DNA of 64,000 nucleotides from Antilocapra americana (Eukaryota > Chordata > Mammalia > Artiodactyla > Antilocapridae), in NCBI GenBank assembly GCA_007570785.1, contig ML661900.1, positions 7,627,570 to 7,691,569 on the forward strand, in the 5' to 3' direction. The position numbers and the translations under genes were made by a program. Shown here one piece after another: positions 1-11,845 of the stretch. How positions within the stretch are numbered: position 1 is the stretch's first letter; each line of letters opens with the position of its first letter. A model generated the notes under the pieces. It was given only the letters and a program-made list of their open reading frames with translations, was not told the DNA's origin and ran no database searches.

Positions 1-594
1 CAGTTAGAAATGGAGATGGAACAACAGACTGGTTCCAAATAGGGGAATGAGTACATCAAGACTGTATATTGTCGCCCTGCTTATTTAACTTCCATGCAGA
101 GTACATCATGAGAAATGCTGGACTGGATGAAGCACAAGCTGGAATAAAGATTGCCAAGAGAACTGTCAATAACCTCAGATATGCAGATGACACTACCCTT
201 ATGGCAGAAAGCGAAGAAGAACTAAGGAACTTCTTGATGAAAGTGAAAAAGGAGAGTATAAAGTTAGCTTAAATCTCAACTTTCAGAAAACTAAGATCAT
301 GGCATCCGATCCCATCACTTCATGGCATATAGATGGGGAAACAGTGCAAAGAGTGACAGATTTTATTTTGGGGGGCTCCAAAATCACTGCAGATGGTGAC
401 TGCAGCCATGAAATTAAAAGATGCTTACACCTTGGAAGAAAAGTTATGAGCAACCTAGAAGCATATTAAAAAGCAGAGACATTACTTTGTTGACAAATGT
501 CCATATAGTCAAAGCTAAGGTTTTTCCAGTAATCATGTATGGATGTGAGAGCTGGACTATAAGGAAAGCTGAACACTGAAGAACTGATGATTTT

Positions 595-608
595 AAAATG
601 TGGTGTTG
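595..608. repeat. Target-site duplication, left copy
   Basis: AAAATGTGGTGTTG, exact match to 1356-1369. Flanks the L1 inserted in the BovB. Confidence 0.93.
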
Positions 609-1355
609 CTGTTGGTGGGAATGCCAACTAGTACAGCCACTATGGAGAACAGTGTGGAGATTCCTTAAAAAGCTGGAAATAGAACTGCCATATGACCCAG
701 CAATCCCACTGCTGGGCATACACACAGAGGAAACCAGAATTGAAAGAGACATGTGTACCCCAACATTCATCGCAGCATTGTTTACAATAGCCAGGACATA
801 GAAGCAACTTAGATGTCCATCAACAGACAAATGGATAAGAAAGCTGTGGTACATATACACAGTGGAATATTACTCAGCCATTAAAAAGAATTCATTTGAA
901 TCAGTTCTACTCAGGTGGACGAAACTGGAGCCTATTATATAGAGTGAAGTAAGCCAGAAGGAAAAACAAACATACAGTATACTAACGCATATATATGGAA
1001 TTTAGAAAGATGGTAACAAGAACCCTGTATGCGAGATAGCAAAAGAAACACAGATGTATAGAACAGTCTTTTGGACTCTATGGGAGAGGGCAAGGGTGGG
1101 ATGATATGGGAGAACAGCATTGAAACATGTTAATTATCATATGTGAAATCAATCACCAGCCCAGGTTTGATGCTCAGGGCTGGCAGGATGACCCAGACAG
1201 AGGGAATCAGGAGGAAGGTGGAAAGGGGATTCTGGAAGGGGAACATATGTATACCCATGGCAGATTCATGTCAATGTATGGCAAAACCAACACGATAATG
1301 TAAAGAAAATAAAAAATTAAAAACATATATATTAATTAATTAAAAAAAATAAAAT
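609..1355 (+). mobile_element. Ruminant L1 3' end inserted in BovB
   Basis: 5'-truncated L1 covering the C-terminal end of ORF2 ([14 protein letters not shown] segment near 690-720, then [10 protein letters not shown] and [13 protein letters not shown]) plus the 3' UTR and an A-rich tail at about 1310-1355. In-frame stops at 799 and about 940 show ORF2 is dead. It lies between two exact 14-bp copies of AAAATGTGGTGTTG, and the original BovB reading is restored if the insert and one copy are removed. The 5' junction TTTT/AAAA fits the L1 endonuclease target. Confidence 0.93.
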
Positions 1356-1369
1356 AAAATGTGGTGTTG
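1356..1369. repeat. Target-site duplication, right copy
   Basis: Exact match to 595-608, directly after the L1 A-rich tail. Confidence 0.93.
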
Positions 1370-1875
1370 GATAAGACTCTTGAGAGTCCCTTGGACTGCA
1401 AAGAGATCCATCTAGTCCATCCTAAAGGAAATCAGTCCTGAAAGTTCATTGGAAGGACTGATGTTGAAGCTCAAACTCCAATACTTTGGCCACCTGATGC
1501 AAACAACTGACTCATTGGAAAAGACCCTGATGCTGGGAAAGATTGAAGGCTGGAGAAGAAGGGGACGACAGAGGATGAGATCGTTGGGTGGCATCACCAA
1601 CTTGCTGGACATAGTTGTTGATGGACAGGGAGGCCTGGTGTGCCGCAGTCTATGGAGTTGCAAAGAGTCGGACACGACTGAGCAACTGAACTAAACTGAA
1701 CCGATAAAGAGGAGTCTGGAAATAATGTCCCAATTCTGTTATGTGCTGGAAAAATACTACCTCTTAAATATAACTAATATTACATAAATCAAAGAGAGCA
1801 AGGTTTGCCACAGATATTCTCAAAGTTCAGCAATTTCTGTTTCTTAGGTATTTGTGAATACTATCTTGGTTTTAT

Positions 1876-2079
1876 GCAAAGTTGCTTCAGTCATGTATGA
1901 CGCTTTGTAAACCCATGGACTGTAGACCGCCAGGCTCCTCTGTCCATGGGATTCTCCAGGCAAGAATTTTGGAATGGCTTGCCATGTCCTCTCCCATGGG
2001 ATCTTCCTGACCCAGGCATTGAACTGGCATCTCTTATGTCTCCTACAATGGCAGAGGAGTTCTTTACCATCTGTTAAAC
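1876..2079 (-). mobile_element. Bov-tA SINE
   Basis: Reverse-strand copy of the ruminant tRNA-Glu-derived SINE: the 3' part (GTTGCTTCAGTCATG-like) lies at the left and the tRNA-like head at the right, with the GGATCTTCCTGACCCAGG block between. The head is decayed. No clear TSD seen. Confidence 0.88.
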
Positions 2080-3201
2080 ACAAAATGATTGGTTTCATCT
2101 TTTTAAAAATTTGGTCCTGTATCAAAACTTTCAACTTTTTACCCTTTATAGATAGTAAATATACATTTTAAATGTTTTCAGAATGCATGAACCCCATTTA
2201 TCCCTGATAAGACTAAAAATTAAATACAAACTTTCAGATGATTAATCATAATGAGAGAGCCTAGGAAATGTACAAGGGTAGCGTTTTTTTCCTATACTCC
2301 CAAATGTATGTCCTCCTAGAACTGGCATATAGAATCAAGCAATTCTGAGGCACAGCAGTGTTTTTCTTTGGGATTAACATATGGTAAAAATTCTGTAAAT
2401 GAATCCAGGAATTGCAAGGCTGTTTTCTAGAAATTCTGCAGGAAAATAGATATGAAAACAAGAGACATGTTCTTTGGTATGGAACCTTGGCTTTCTCTTG
2501 CTGTGACTGACACACAAAGATAAAACTTTCTACCATTCCCTTTGTATCATTTAACACCTACTTGAGGACCCATGAATAAAAATAAGAAATAAATATAAAT
2601 GCTGAATCCATAATGGATTTCTGAGTCCCCTAACCTGATGATAAAGCCTCTAGTGTTTATGTATATTGTCACTGACTCTCAAATCAAAGATAGCAGAGTA
2701 TACCAAGTTTAAGAGCTAAAGGATGGAATTATACTATTAAAACGTCTCACCTATCAAACTAAAGCACCTGGTACTACCAGACTTGAGTAGACGTCCCTAG
2801 AAGTAAAGCTAGTTTCTCACACCTCATTTTCCTATTCATATTTGTATTTTGCCCTGTTTTTAGGCAGACACATATGTTCTCAGTCATAAATCTTGGGCAT
2901 AACTTCAGATGGATTATGTGAGAAAGGAACCATTTTCACAAAAGTCATAAATAAGTTGGTTTTAGATACAGGGTAAGCTGTAGGCACACATGTCAGCAGG
3001 TATAGATTATTTTCAGTGACCACTCCCCACAAAAACTCTATACTGTAATCAACTAGAAAAATCATACTAAATATATGCAACAGTTTTCAGCAATTGGAAA
3101 ATAAGCAGGCAGGACATGATCCCTAAAGGAAGGGAAACAAACGAGGTGCATTCTACCACCGTTTCAGCTTATTGCATAAAAGCAGGTTTTAGGTTACATG
3201 C
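2080..3201. other. Unassigned AT-rich DNA
   Basis: No repeat family, RNA gene or convincing coding frame recognised. The short open frames here on the reverse strand lack recognisable domains and fit chance. Confidence 0.6.
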
Positions 3202-3251
3202 GGAGGTAGGAAGGGCTTCCCAGGTGGCACTAGTGGTTAAAAAAAAAAAAC

Positions 3252-3336
3252 CTCCCATCCAAGTACTAACCAGGCCCGACCCTGCTTAGCTTCCGAGATC
3301 AGACGAGATCGGGCGCGTTCAGGGTGGTATGGCCGT
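3252..3336 (-). pseudogene. 5S rRNA pseudogene fragment (antisense)
   Basis: Read on the reverse strand, these 85 bases match mammalian 5S rRNA nucleotides 5 to 89 with no difference I can find, from ACGGCCATACC to CTTGGATGGGAG. The 3' 30 or so nucleotides are missing, so part of the box C internal promoter and the terminal helix are lost; box A and the intermediate element are present. It is not expected to make functional 5S rRNA. It abuts an L1 3' end in the opposite orientation. Confidence 0.95.
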
Positions 3337-3609
3337 CAAAAGGAACGCAGAGGTACAGAATAGACTCATGGACTTTGTGGATGAGGGTAAGCGTGGGATG
3401 ATATGGGAGAAGGGCATTGAACCATGTTAATTATCATATGTCTAATCAATCGCCAGCCCAGGATTGATGCTCGGGGCTGGTGCAGCGAGATTTCCCGGGG
3501 GGGAGGGAGGAGGGAGGGGGGTTCCAGAGGGGAAGCATATGTAAACCCATGGTGATATCATGACAATGTATGGCAAAAACAATTGAAAAAAATAATAATA
3601 AAATAAAAT
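3337..3609 (+). mobile_element. Ruminant L1 3' UTR fragment fused to 5S
   Basis: Starts at CAAAAGGAACGCAGAGG, equivalent to about 1040 and 61735 in the other L1 copies of this window, and runs to the AATAATAATAAAATAAAATA tail. It is sense on the + strand and joins the antisense 5S piece with no filler. Short A-rich duplicated flanks (AAAAAACCT at about 3245-3253 and 3610-3618) fit one joint insertion event. Confidence 0.9.
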
Positions 3610-5541
3610 AAAAAACCTGCCTGCCAATGCATGAGACATAAGAGATGCAGGTTTGATTCCTGGGTCAGGAAGATCCCCTGAAGGAGGACATGGCAACCCA
3701 CTCCAGAATTCTTGCCTGGAAAATGCCATAGACAGAGGCGCCTGGTAGGCTACACTGTGTAGGGTTGCAGAAAGTCAGACACGGCTGAAGCGACTTAGCA
3801 CCCATGCACTTGGTGGTAGGAAATGGGGCCCTGGTCTCACTGGGTAGAGGAGATACAGCTCAGAGTTCAAGGAGGCCATGCAGCCAGAATTCACAAGGCA
3901 GAGTACCAGACAGAGGAGAGCTATGCAGAGAGAGAGAGAGAGCAAACTCTAGAGATCTGTAAAGGCTACCCCTGTACCTTCAGCTGAATATTCATCAACA
4001 CATGCACAGGAAGAAAATAGTAAGACTGGAGAGAGAACTACCAAAAAGAAGCAGGTCAAGCAAATCTCAGAGACCCCATAGGATTAGAAATAGTTTGATT
4101 TTTCAAACAGTAGAGTGAAAAGACCTCTCAATATACAGAGAACCGAACAAAATTATAATGATTCAGTGAAAGCCCAAATCAGTCCTATTTCTAAGTCCTA
4201 AATTACTAAGAGTTCCTCTAGATCTACCTGACAAAGCCTGAAAGCAAGACTTGAAAGGATCAAATTATTTGCAAACAACTTAGCACAAAGCCCCACTATT
4301 TTTAAAAGAATAAAAAACGTCCAGCATTCCAAAAACCAAAATTCATAATATCTGACATCTATCAAAATAAGGAGACAAACCAATCAATAGTGACCGACCT
4401 AGATATGACATGTATAATTTAATTTGTAGGTAAGTATACCACAGTAGCACTTACAAAGGTACTTCGTATGTTCAAGAAAGTAGAGAAAAAGAGATATCAT
4501 ACACACATATATACAGATATATACATGCATATAAATAGATACATAGATACCCAAATCATACTGCTTGAGATGAAATACAATAAATGGGACTAACAGAAGA
4601 TTAAATACTGCAGAAGAACAAAATGATAATCTTAAAGACATAAATGGAAATTATCTAAAATAAAGAAAGGAAAATAAACGAATCAAGCATCGGTGAGTCC
4701 AAAAACAATATTAAGCTATCTACATGCAATTAGAATCTCAGAAAGAATGGGAAGATAGAATCAGGAAAATATATTTAAACAAATAATTGTGAGCCATTTC
4801 CAGAGCTTACAAAAAATTTGAACACTCAGATTCCTGAAGCTCAACGAAGCACAAATAGGAGAAACATGAAGAAAACTACAGTGAGATACATCATAATGAA
4901 ACTGCTTAAAACACTGACAGGCATAGTTCGAAATGCAAACAGAACAGAAAGACATATTAGAGGAACTTAGAGGAACAAAGATAAGGATGGCAGCAAATTT
5001 CTTTTCAGAAATAACACAATCTAGACAGGAGTGGAATGCTGCCTTTAAAATACAGAGAAAACTATTAACCCAAGGAAAAATCTTTTAAAAAATGAAGGTG
5101 AAATGAAGACTTTTAAAGAGATACAAAAGTTGAAAGAATTCATCACCAGAAGCATCTACACTAAAATATTAAAATAAGTCTTTGAAACATAAGGAAAATA
5201 ATACTAGACGAAAATCTGATCTAAAAAAAATGAATGAAGGGTAATAGAGCAAATACAGAAACACAGATAAATACAAAAGATATATTTTTCTTTTGTTTAA
5301 AACTCTTGAAGATAAATGACTGTTTAAAGCAAAAACAATAACAATATTTTGAGTTAATAACTCATGTAGATATAAAATGTATGAAAACAACAGCAAGAAG
5401 GCCAATGGGGAGGAAATGGAAGTGCACAACTATAAAAGTTTTATAGTATATGAAAAGAAGAAAAATATTGTTTGAAAGTGCTCATGACACTACGAAAATA
5501 TATACTATAAGCACTAAAGCAATGACCAGCTTAAAAAAAAA

Positions 5542-5580
5542 AAAAAATGAAGAGGAAAACAAAACAAAAAGCTATAGCTA
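5542..5580. repeat. Long target-site duplication, left copy
   Basis: 39 bp matching 5791-5829 with three mismatches; the inner 30 bp (5551-5580) match with one mismatch. Flanks the SINE at 5581-5790. Confidence 0.85.
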
Positions 5581-5790
5581 AAGTGAAAGTGAAGTTGCTC
5601 AGTCGTGTCCAACTCTTTGCGGCCCCATAGACTGTAGCTTACCAGGATCCTCCATCCATGGGATTTTCCAGACAAGAGTACTGGAATGAGTTGCCATTTC
5701 CTTCTCCAGGGGATCTTCCCGACCCAGGGATAGAACCCTGTCTCCAACATTGTAGGCAGAAGCTTCACCGTCTAAGCCACCAGGGAAGTC
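5581..5790 (-). mobile_element. Bov-tA SINE inside the L1M
   Basis: Reverse-strand Bov-tA: AGTGAAAGTGAAGTTGCTCAG at the left (3' end) and CCACCAGGGAAGTC at the right (5' head). It splits the L1M and has an unusually long flanking duplication. Confidence 0.92.
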
Positions 5791-5829
5791 AAAAAACAAA
5801 GAGGAAAACAAAACAAAAAGGTATAGCTA
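5791..5829. repeat. Long target-site duplication, right copy
   Basis: Matches 5542-5580 with three mismatches. The L1M sequence continues directly after it. Confidence 0.85.
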
Positions 5830-7554
5830 ATAAACCAATAAAGACAATAAAACAGAACTATGAAAACTATTGAATTAATTCAGAAGAAGGCAAAAATAGA
5901 AAGAAAAAATGAGACAAATAAAAACCAAGTAACAAAATGATAGATTTAAACCCAATCATATCAATAATCCTATTGAATATAAATGATCTATGATGGCAAT
6001 GACGATCATAATGGATAAAAAGGAAAGACTCATCTACATGTTGTTTGCAAGAAATTCAGTTTAAATTTAAAGAAATAAGCTAAAAATAAAAGGATAGTAA
6101 AAGTTTCCATAATAAATACTAATCAAAATAAAGCTAAAGTAGCTATTTTAATATCAAAGTAGAATTCAGAGCAATAAATATTACTGGAATTAAGAGGATT
6201 ATTTCATAAAGAGGTCAATTCATTAATAAGCTATACGAATTCTAAAAATTTATGCATTTAATAATAGGCTTCAAAATAAAAACAAAAACTGAAAAAGACA
6301 GCAAGGAAAAACAGAAAGGTCACAATTCTAGCTAGACATTTCAACATTCCATTCTCATTATATAGAATTAAATCAAAAGTTGGTCAGCATATAAAAGACA
6401 CAAATATTATTATAAGAAGTTGGCCAAGTTGATATTTGTAAAACATTCCAAATAACATTTCTCTCAAATACACATAAGCATTTTCTAAGACAAATCATGT
6501 TATGAAAGTCCATAAACAGCTCTTAATAATTTTAAAATAATGAAATATTACAAAGAATTTTCTCAACCAAATTCAAACTAAATCAGAAATAAATAACAAA
6601 AAAATTTTTGGAAACTCCCACATATAAGTTTGAAAAACAAATTTACAAATGGTTGTTCAAATAAGAAATCACAAGAGAAATCAGAATACATGTTGAATAA
6701 AAATGATATTATAATATGTCAAAACTTGTGGTATACATCTTATTCAGTACTTCAAAATATATATATAGCATCAAACATTTATATTAGTGAGTAGAAAGGT
6801 CTCTAATCAACAGCCTGCATTTTCACCATAAAGAACTAGAAAAAGATGAACAAGTTAAACCCAAAGTATGAAGAAGGAAGTAATATAACTAAAAGAAGAA
6901 ATCAAATAAGTAAAACTATAAAGATAATAAAAGCAAAAACTCATTCTTCTAAACAAATTAACAAAAATAATAAACCTTTAGCCAGATTGAACAGGGGAAA
7001 AAGAGACTTAAATTACTAATATCTGAAAGAAAAACTATCATTACAGATATTATAGACATTTAATAGATGAGAAAGGAATATTTTGAACAATACTATATTA
7101 AACCCCACATATTAATGCATGTGATAACTTCGATGGAATGGAGAAATGCTTTGAAAAAGACAAACCACCAGAGCTCTCTCAAGAAGAAATAGAAAACCCC
7201 AATATTCATGCATCTATTAGAAAAACTGAATTTCTACTTAGATATCTTTCAACAAGGAAAAGTCCAAACCCAGATGAACTCACTGGTGAATCCTACCAAA
7301 CATTTAAAGAAGTAGTGATATTACTTTTATACAAGCTCTTCTCAAAAACAGATGTGGGAGCACTTTCCAAGTCATTCTGTGAAGCCACCATTAGTATAAT
7401 ATGAAAACAAGACAAAATCATTACAATAAGACTAATCCATGCACCAATAGTCTTCATAACTGTAGACACAAAATTGGCAACAAAATTTTAGCTGCATCTA
7501 AAAACATACCAAAAATGAAAAGACACTGGGACCACACTGGCCATGTGATCTTGG

Positions 7555-7835
7555 TCACAACTATTTAATGATGTACTACAAAGGGAGCCACGGATAATGC
7601 ATGAATGGATGTATATGGCTGTGCTCCAATAAAACTTTATTTATGGACACTAAAACCAAATTTTACACAATTCTTACATTTACAAAGTGTTACTGGTTAT
7701 TTTGACCTTTTTTCCAACCACTTGAAAATGTAAAACCCATTCCCAGCTCATGGGCCATACAGAAGTGGATGGCAGGCTAGATTTAGTCAGTAGGATATAT
7801 TTTGCCAATCTCTGGTATGGAGCAACCAGAACTCT
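7555..7835 (+). mobile_element. hAT-type nonautonomous DNA transposon relic
   Basis: Matches the common mammalian repeat with CTCCAATAAAACTTTATTTATGG, the block around CAGCTCATGGGCCATA and an ending like TTTGCCAATCTCTG. I take it as a Charlie-group relic without fixing the family name. The same family recurs inverted at about 12115-12335. It interrupts the L1M. Confidence 0.65.
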
Positions 7836-8480
7836 CACACACTGTTGGTGAAAACTGAAATAGTACAATGGCTTTGGAAACAATTTGATAGTTTCTCTGA
7901 AAGTTGAATGTTCACCTACTATATGATTCAGCCATCTCACTCTTAGGTATTTATCCCAGAGGAAAGGAAGCACATAACCTCTTAAAGCCTAGTGCAGGAA
8001 TATTCACAGCAGCTTTATCTGTAGTAGCCCCAAACTGGAAACAACTTAAATTTCCATCAGCTTATGAATGGGTAAACCAAGTATGGTATATTCTTCAATG
8101 AAATCTCAGCTGTAACAAGGAATAAGCTATCAAAGTACATTACAACATAGACTGTGTCTTAAAATAATCATGCTGAATGAAAGAAGCTAGTTAAAGAAGA
8201 GTACATGCAGTATGATTTCATTTACATTAAACTCTACATAATGCAAACTTATCTACCGCAAGAGAAAACAGTAGTTTCCTGGGGGAGAGCTGCACAGCTG
8301 AGAGAAGCCTGGATTACAAAGGGCTATAAGGAAACTTTTGCGAGTGTTAGAATCGTTCACTGTGTTGACTGTGATGACGGTATCAATAAACATATATTAA
8401 ATTCATCAAATTGTATACTTTAAACATGTAAATTGAATTTTATGTCAACTATACCTTAATAACATTATAAAACATGAACC

Positions 8481-8935
8481 TGTGCTGGAAAATAATTTTG
8501 TAAACTTTACATTCCACTCTACATTTAAAATAATCATTGGCCCTCTAGGACATTGTTTTTTTTTTTTAAACTTCCTTCTAATTATAAACAGTGGCCTTTA
8601 ATTTCTTTAACACAGTACCAAGGTTTAGCAAGCAAATGGGAAATATACTTGCAGAGTCAAATATATAGTAGGCAATTACAACAATTTTTTGAATTACAGA
8701 AGGAATGTGTTACAAGAGACATATACATGCTGTTTAAGCATTTACATTCTGGACTGTGTATAAAACAAGTCATCTAAGGAAATAAGAGACTAGGATGAAT
8801 GGGTCCTCTTTCTTTCCAGTTTGATTTCCTCTGCTTTTCAATTTTGATTTTTCTCAAGTCTCAAGATTTCCAATGAGAAAAGGTAAGTTTGTTGTAAATT
8901 ATGCCAACTAGTGGGTTGAGAGTGAACAAACTAAG
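8481..8935. other. Unassigned DNA
   Basis: Contains a T-run near 8555. No family or gene recognised. Confidence 0.5.
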
Positions 8936-9065
8936 CTGTACCACTAAAACTCCTATGTGCCAAGTGAGAACTTCAGTATAATCTATCCTAACTCCTTAAT
9001 TTTGTAGATCAGAAAGCTGAGGAACAGAAAGGTAAAGTGACATTGTAACACATTTTCATATTTTC
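8936..9065 (-). mobile_element. MIR-like SINE fragment
   Basis: The block TAGATCAGAAAGCTGAGGAACAG followed by AAAGGTAAAGTGACAT is the diverged reverse complement of the MIR core. Short and old. Confidence 0.6.
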
Positions 9066-11329
9066 TGTTACACACCAATCAGGTATCAGCCAAGGTACCA
9101 TAGACAAACAGTAGTAGATAAGCTTATTTATATTAACAAGAAAAATATATAATCATATAAAAGTTCTTAATGATCAGTGAATTATTATCGTAGTCAGTTC
9201 CTTTTCTTTATGTATTAAAATTGCTAATATGTGCACATATGAAATGTTGCATATATAGCAATTTTGGTACAATAGATTGGTGTATATTTCCTAATATGTT
9301 CCATTTTAAATAATTTGATACAGGCAAAAAAAAATTTTTAATTGTTGGACACATATAAATTAACACATAGGCCCTTAAATCAGTAACAATGGTTTCAGCT
9401 TTAGGTATGACCTCATCCTGAAAAATACGATCAGCTTGAAGAGATCATGCAGTGTTTTCTATTATATGTATGATCCGATTTAAATTCAGCATTGATTAAA
9501 TGGTTGAAATAAGTTTAATATCATTGCTTTCATTTATGTGGGTGAGCCCCAAATGGAAACTCTGAAGCCCAAATTGATTTAGAAAGCCCTATTATTCTCA
9601 CGTTTTTTTCCCCTTGTAAAATGTCTAACCCAGCATGGTATTATTTCACAAACAAAAGCTTTGCAAGGTTATCTTTTCTGTCTGATTTGTAGGGTAGCTC
9701 CCTTGTCTCCTAGGCCTGCATTACACATTCTGAATAAGACCCCGTGAACATAATTAAGGGTCACACATATGGTATAAAGAGTAGGGGATGAAGAATTAAT
9801 TTCTCAGTTTTCCTTCCCTGGGCTACAGATTGGTTTCAAGTTACTATTCAATTCAGCAACAGAGAGCTCAGAGGAAAAGACCAAACTGCTACAGCTGCTC
9901 TACATTATAAAGCAAGAGGGAGAGAGAGAGAGAGAGAGCAAGAGGGAGAAAAAGATTAGATTTTATTTGCACACAAAATGAACATCCACAGTCTGTACAC
10001 TCTGTTTGGGAATAGCCCCACATTTTAGGTTAGGTAGGTTTTTTTTTAATGTTCTTTATCTTTTTCTCTAAAGTTTTACTCAGTTCATGAAAATTATTAA
10101 AACTCAGACAGAGTACCCTTCTGGGTCTCATTCATGCAAACTGTGGACCATTCTTAAGGAGGTGATATCGCCAGAAAACTACACTCTGAGGATGGTTATA
10201 AGTGACATGAAAGAATTTGGGGAAGAGGATTAAACCATGTCTATACTGAGCCACTATCAAATCTCTTAACCCCAAAATGTGGTTTTACTGTGATGTAACT
10301 CTGACATCTACTGAGATGAAAATTAAAATGCTTCTGTATACAAGAAAACACTAAAATGGGTGGATCTATATAATAATGGAGAACATCACAGGCATTGATA
10401 CTGGGAAGACTTGCTAACATATTTAATAGACATTAATCACTTCATCATACAGAAAAGGGGACCTTGGAATTTCTCATAAGTTGTCATCTTGTTCTTATCC
10501 ATGGTTGACTGGTTAGGTCTCCAGAAAGTCAAATAAAACTAGACTAGCCATTTCTGCATGACTAAACTCATGGATTGGTGCAAACATATTTGCAACATTT
10601 CAAAAGCAAACCAGTGATAACACTTTAACTTGTAAAACTCCTTACTTAACATTTGGATCTATTAGCTACACAACTTTAGTTGAAATTTTATAGGTTCCGT
10701 TTTAGGAAAGGTTTTACATTCCTGCCCTTTCCCCCTAATTATCAATTGATTCAAGTCTGATTTTGTTCCCTCCTTCTTACAGTGTACTCAGTTCCTCTCA
10801 TGTTGTCCCAAGTGAGGTTCCACAGGAATCCAAGCAACATCTTTTCCTTTTTTGCATCCTCCCAACAACTTTTATGCTGTCTTCATCCTTATCTACTTGC
10901 TCAACAAACTGAGGATGTACATCTGTTTTCCTCCTCCTCAATGAAAGAAATAATATTTACAAATAAAAGAAGACATAATAGTTCTGTGATGGTGGGAGGT
11001 GGGGGAGGAGTAGAAATAAGGATTAAAAAGGAGTCACAAGTGAAACTCAAGTTTTACTGAAAGAAAGACAGTCTAGAGGAACTGGATCAATGAAGAAAAA
11101 GCAGAGAGAAATCTTTAGGAAAGACAACTGACATACAAGTGGGTCATCCTTGTACTCTGAAAAGACTCCAAAAACTCAAAACAACACATTTACAACAACA
11201 ATTTACTGTGGGTGAATAATTATTCTTTTAAATTAAAAATATGAGGACAGATTTTTTTTTGTTTCTGAAAATCTAATGAAGAGACAAAATAACCAAATGG
11301 GAAAAGTAGCAAGAAGTTTCTAACTTATA
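9066..11329. other. Unassigned DNA
   Basis: Contains a (GA)n stretch at about 9918-9938 and A/T runs near 9335, 10040 and 11250. No gene or repeat family recognised. The open frame at 10782-11060 has no recognisable domain and crosses a G-rich run, so I do not call it a gene. Confidence 0.55.
9918..9938. repeat. (GA)n microsatellite
   Basis: Uninterrupted GA dinucleotides within a purine-rich 45-bp stretch. Confidence 0.85.
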
Positions 11330-11845
11330 AGATAAAACAGGAAATTCCCCAGAATGAAGTTTCGAAGAGAATGAGTCAAAAAAAATTGAGATTCTTGAGA
11401 GATATATAGAAGAGATTCAGGAATTAAAGAAGGGCAGGGGGAAGAAAAAGTAAAAAGCAATAAAATCATATAAATACAAAATAATTTCCTGAGCTGAAGA
11501 ACACTAATTAACAACCCTTCTGAGTGAACCAAACCACCAACAATCAAGAAAAATATACTTTAAAGATTCACATTTGCACAGATCTTGGTGAAATTTCAAC
11601 ATTTAAAGATACAGAGGAGGCAAAGGGCACAGGTTCCCTACTAAGTACTGAGAATTACGGCACCATCAGACTCTTCATCAGCAATCTGGGATGCTAGAAA
11701 ACAATAGAACTAAGTCTTAATAGTGTTAAAGGAAAATCTCAACTGAAATGTGGTTAGGTTTCAAATCATTTTGCAATTATAATAAGGAGAGAAAGGAAAA
11801 TCTCTAATTTTTCTTTTAGACAACAGATCACAAATACAAAAAAGA
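11330..11845 (+). mobile_element. L1M/HAL1-like fragment
   Basis: Diverged L1-type text around ATCTTGGTGAAATTTCAACA, then AAAGATACAGAGGAGG and CATCAGACTCTTCATCAGCA, in the order found upstream of ORF2 in old L1s. Too decayed for a subfamily call. Confidence 0.6.

Larger units (their letters stand above)
1..1701 (+). mobile_element. BovB (RTE) LINE, 5'-truncated, split by an L1
   Basis: Reverse-transcriptase and 3' portion of a BovB LINE, cut at the window edge. Codons from 69 to 272 read a BovB RT stretch that includes the catalytic YADD box at 180-191, followed by the MAESEEEL segment typical of BovB. The frame then breaks. The element stops at 608 and resumes at 1370 in the middle of the segment encoding the post-RT region, so 609-1355 is a later insertion. 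The 3' end, near 1701, carries the usual ACTGAGCAACTGAAC-like tail. The copy cannot encode an active protein because of frameshifts and the insertion. Confidence 0.93.
3213..3811 (+). mobile_element. Bov-tA SINE split by a 5S-L1 chimeric insert
   Basis: The SINE head (GGGCTTCCCAGGTGGCAC) starts at 3213 and stops in an A-run at about 3250. The SINE resumes at about 3616 with CTGCCTGCCAATGC and runs to its 3' end near 3811. Flanks 3202-3212 and 3812-3822 form an 11-bp TSD with one mismatch (GGAGGTAGGAA / GGTGGTAGGAA). The material between is foreign to the SINE and arrived later. Confidence 0.88.
3850..8480 (+). mobile_element. Old L1M-type LINE, near full length, decayed
   Basis: A-rich strand with segments in L1 order. 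About 4560-4960 resembles the L1M region upstream of ORF2; 4960-5500 has the segment following GAGGAACAAAGATAAGGATG; 5940-7000 resembles the endonuclease half of ORF2; 7138-7404 encodes an RT-side stretch (LSQEEIENPN, SPNPDELTGESYQTF, SFCEATISII); 7840-8480 is the 3' end of ORF2 and 3' UTR, ending near CTATACCTTAATAA. Stops and indels are frequent. It is interrupted by a SINE (5581-5790) and a DNA transposon (about 7555-7835). The first 350 bp are less certain. Confidence 0.8.

Noticed and set aside
69..272. Open frame with an RT YADD box as a possible functional reverse transcriptase gene
   Set aside because: It is a 67-codon piece of a BovB LINE followed by frameshifts and an L1 insertion.
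3252..3336. Functional 5S rRNA gene
   Set aside because: It lacks nt 1-4 and about 30 nt at the 3' end, including part of box C, and is fused to an L1 fragment.
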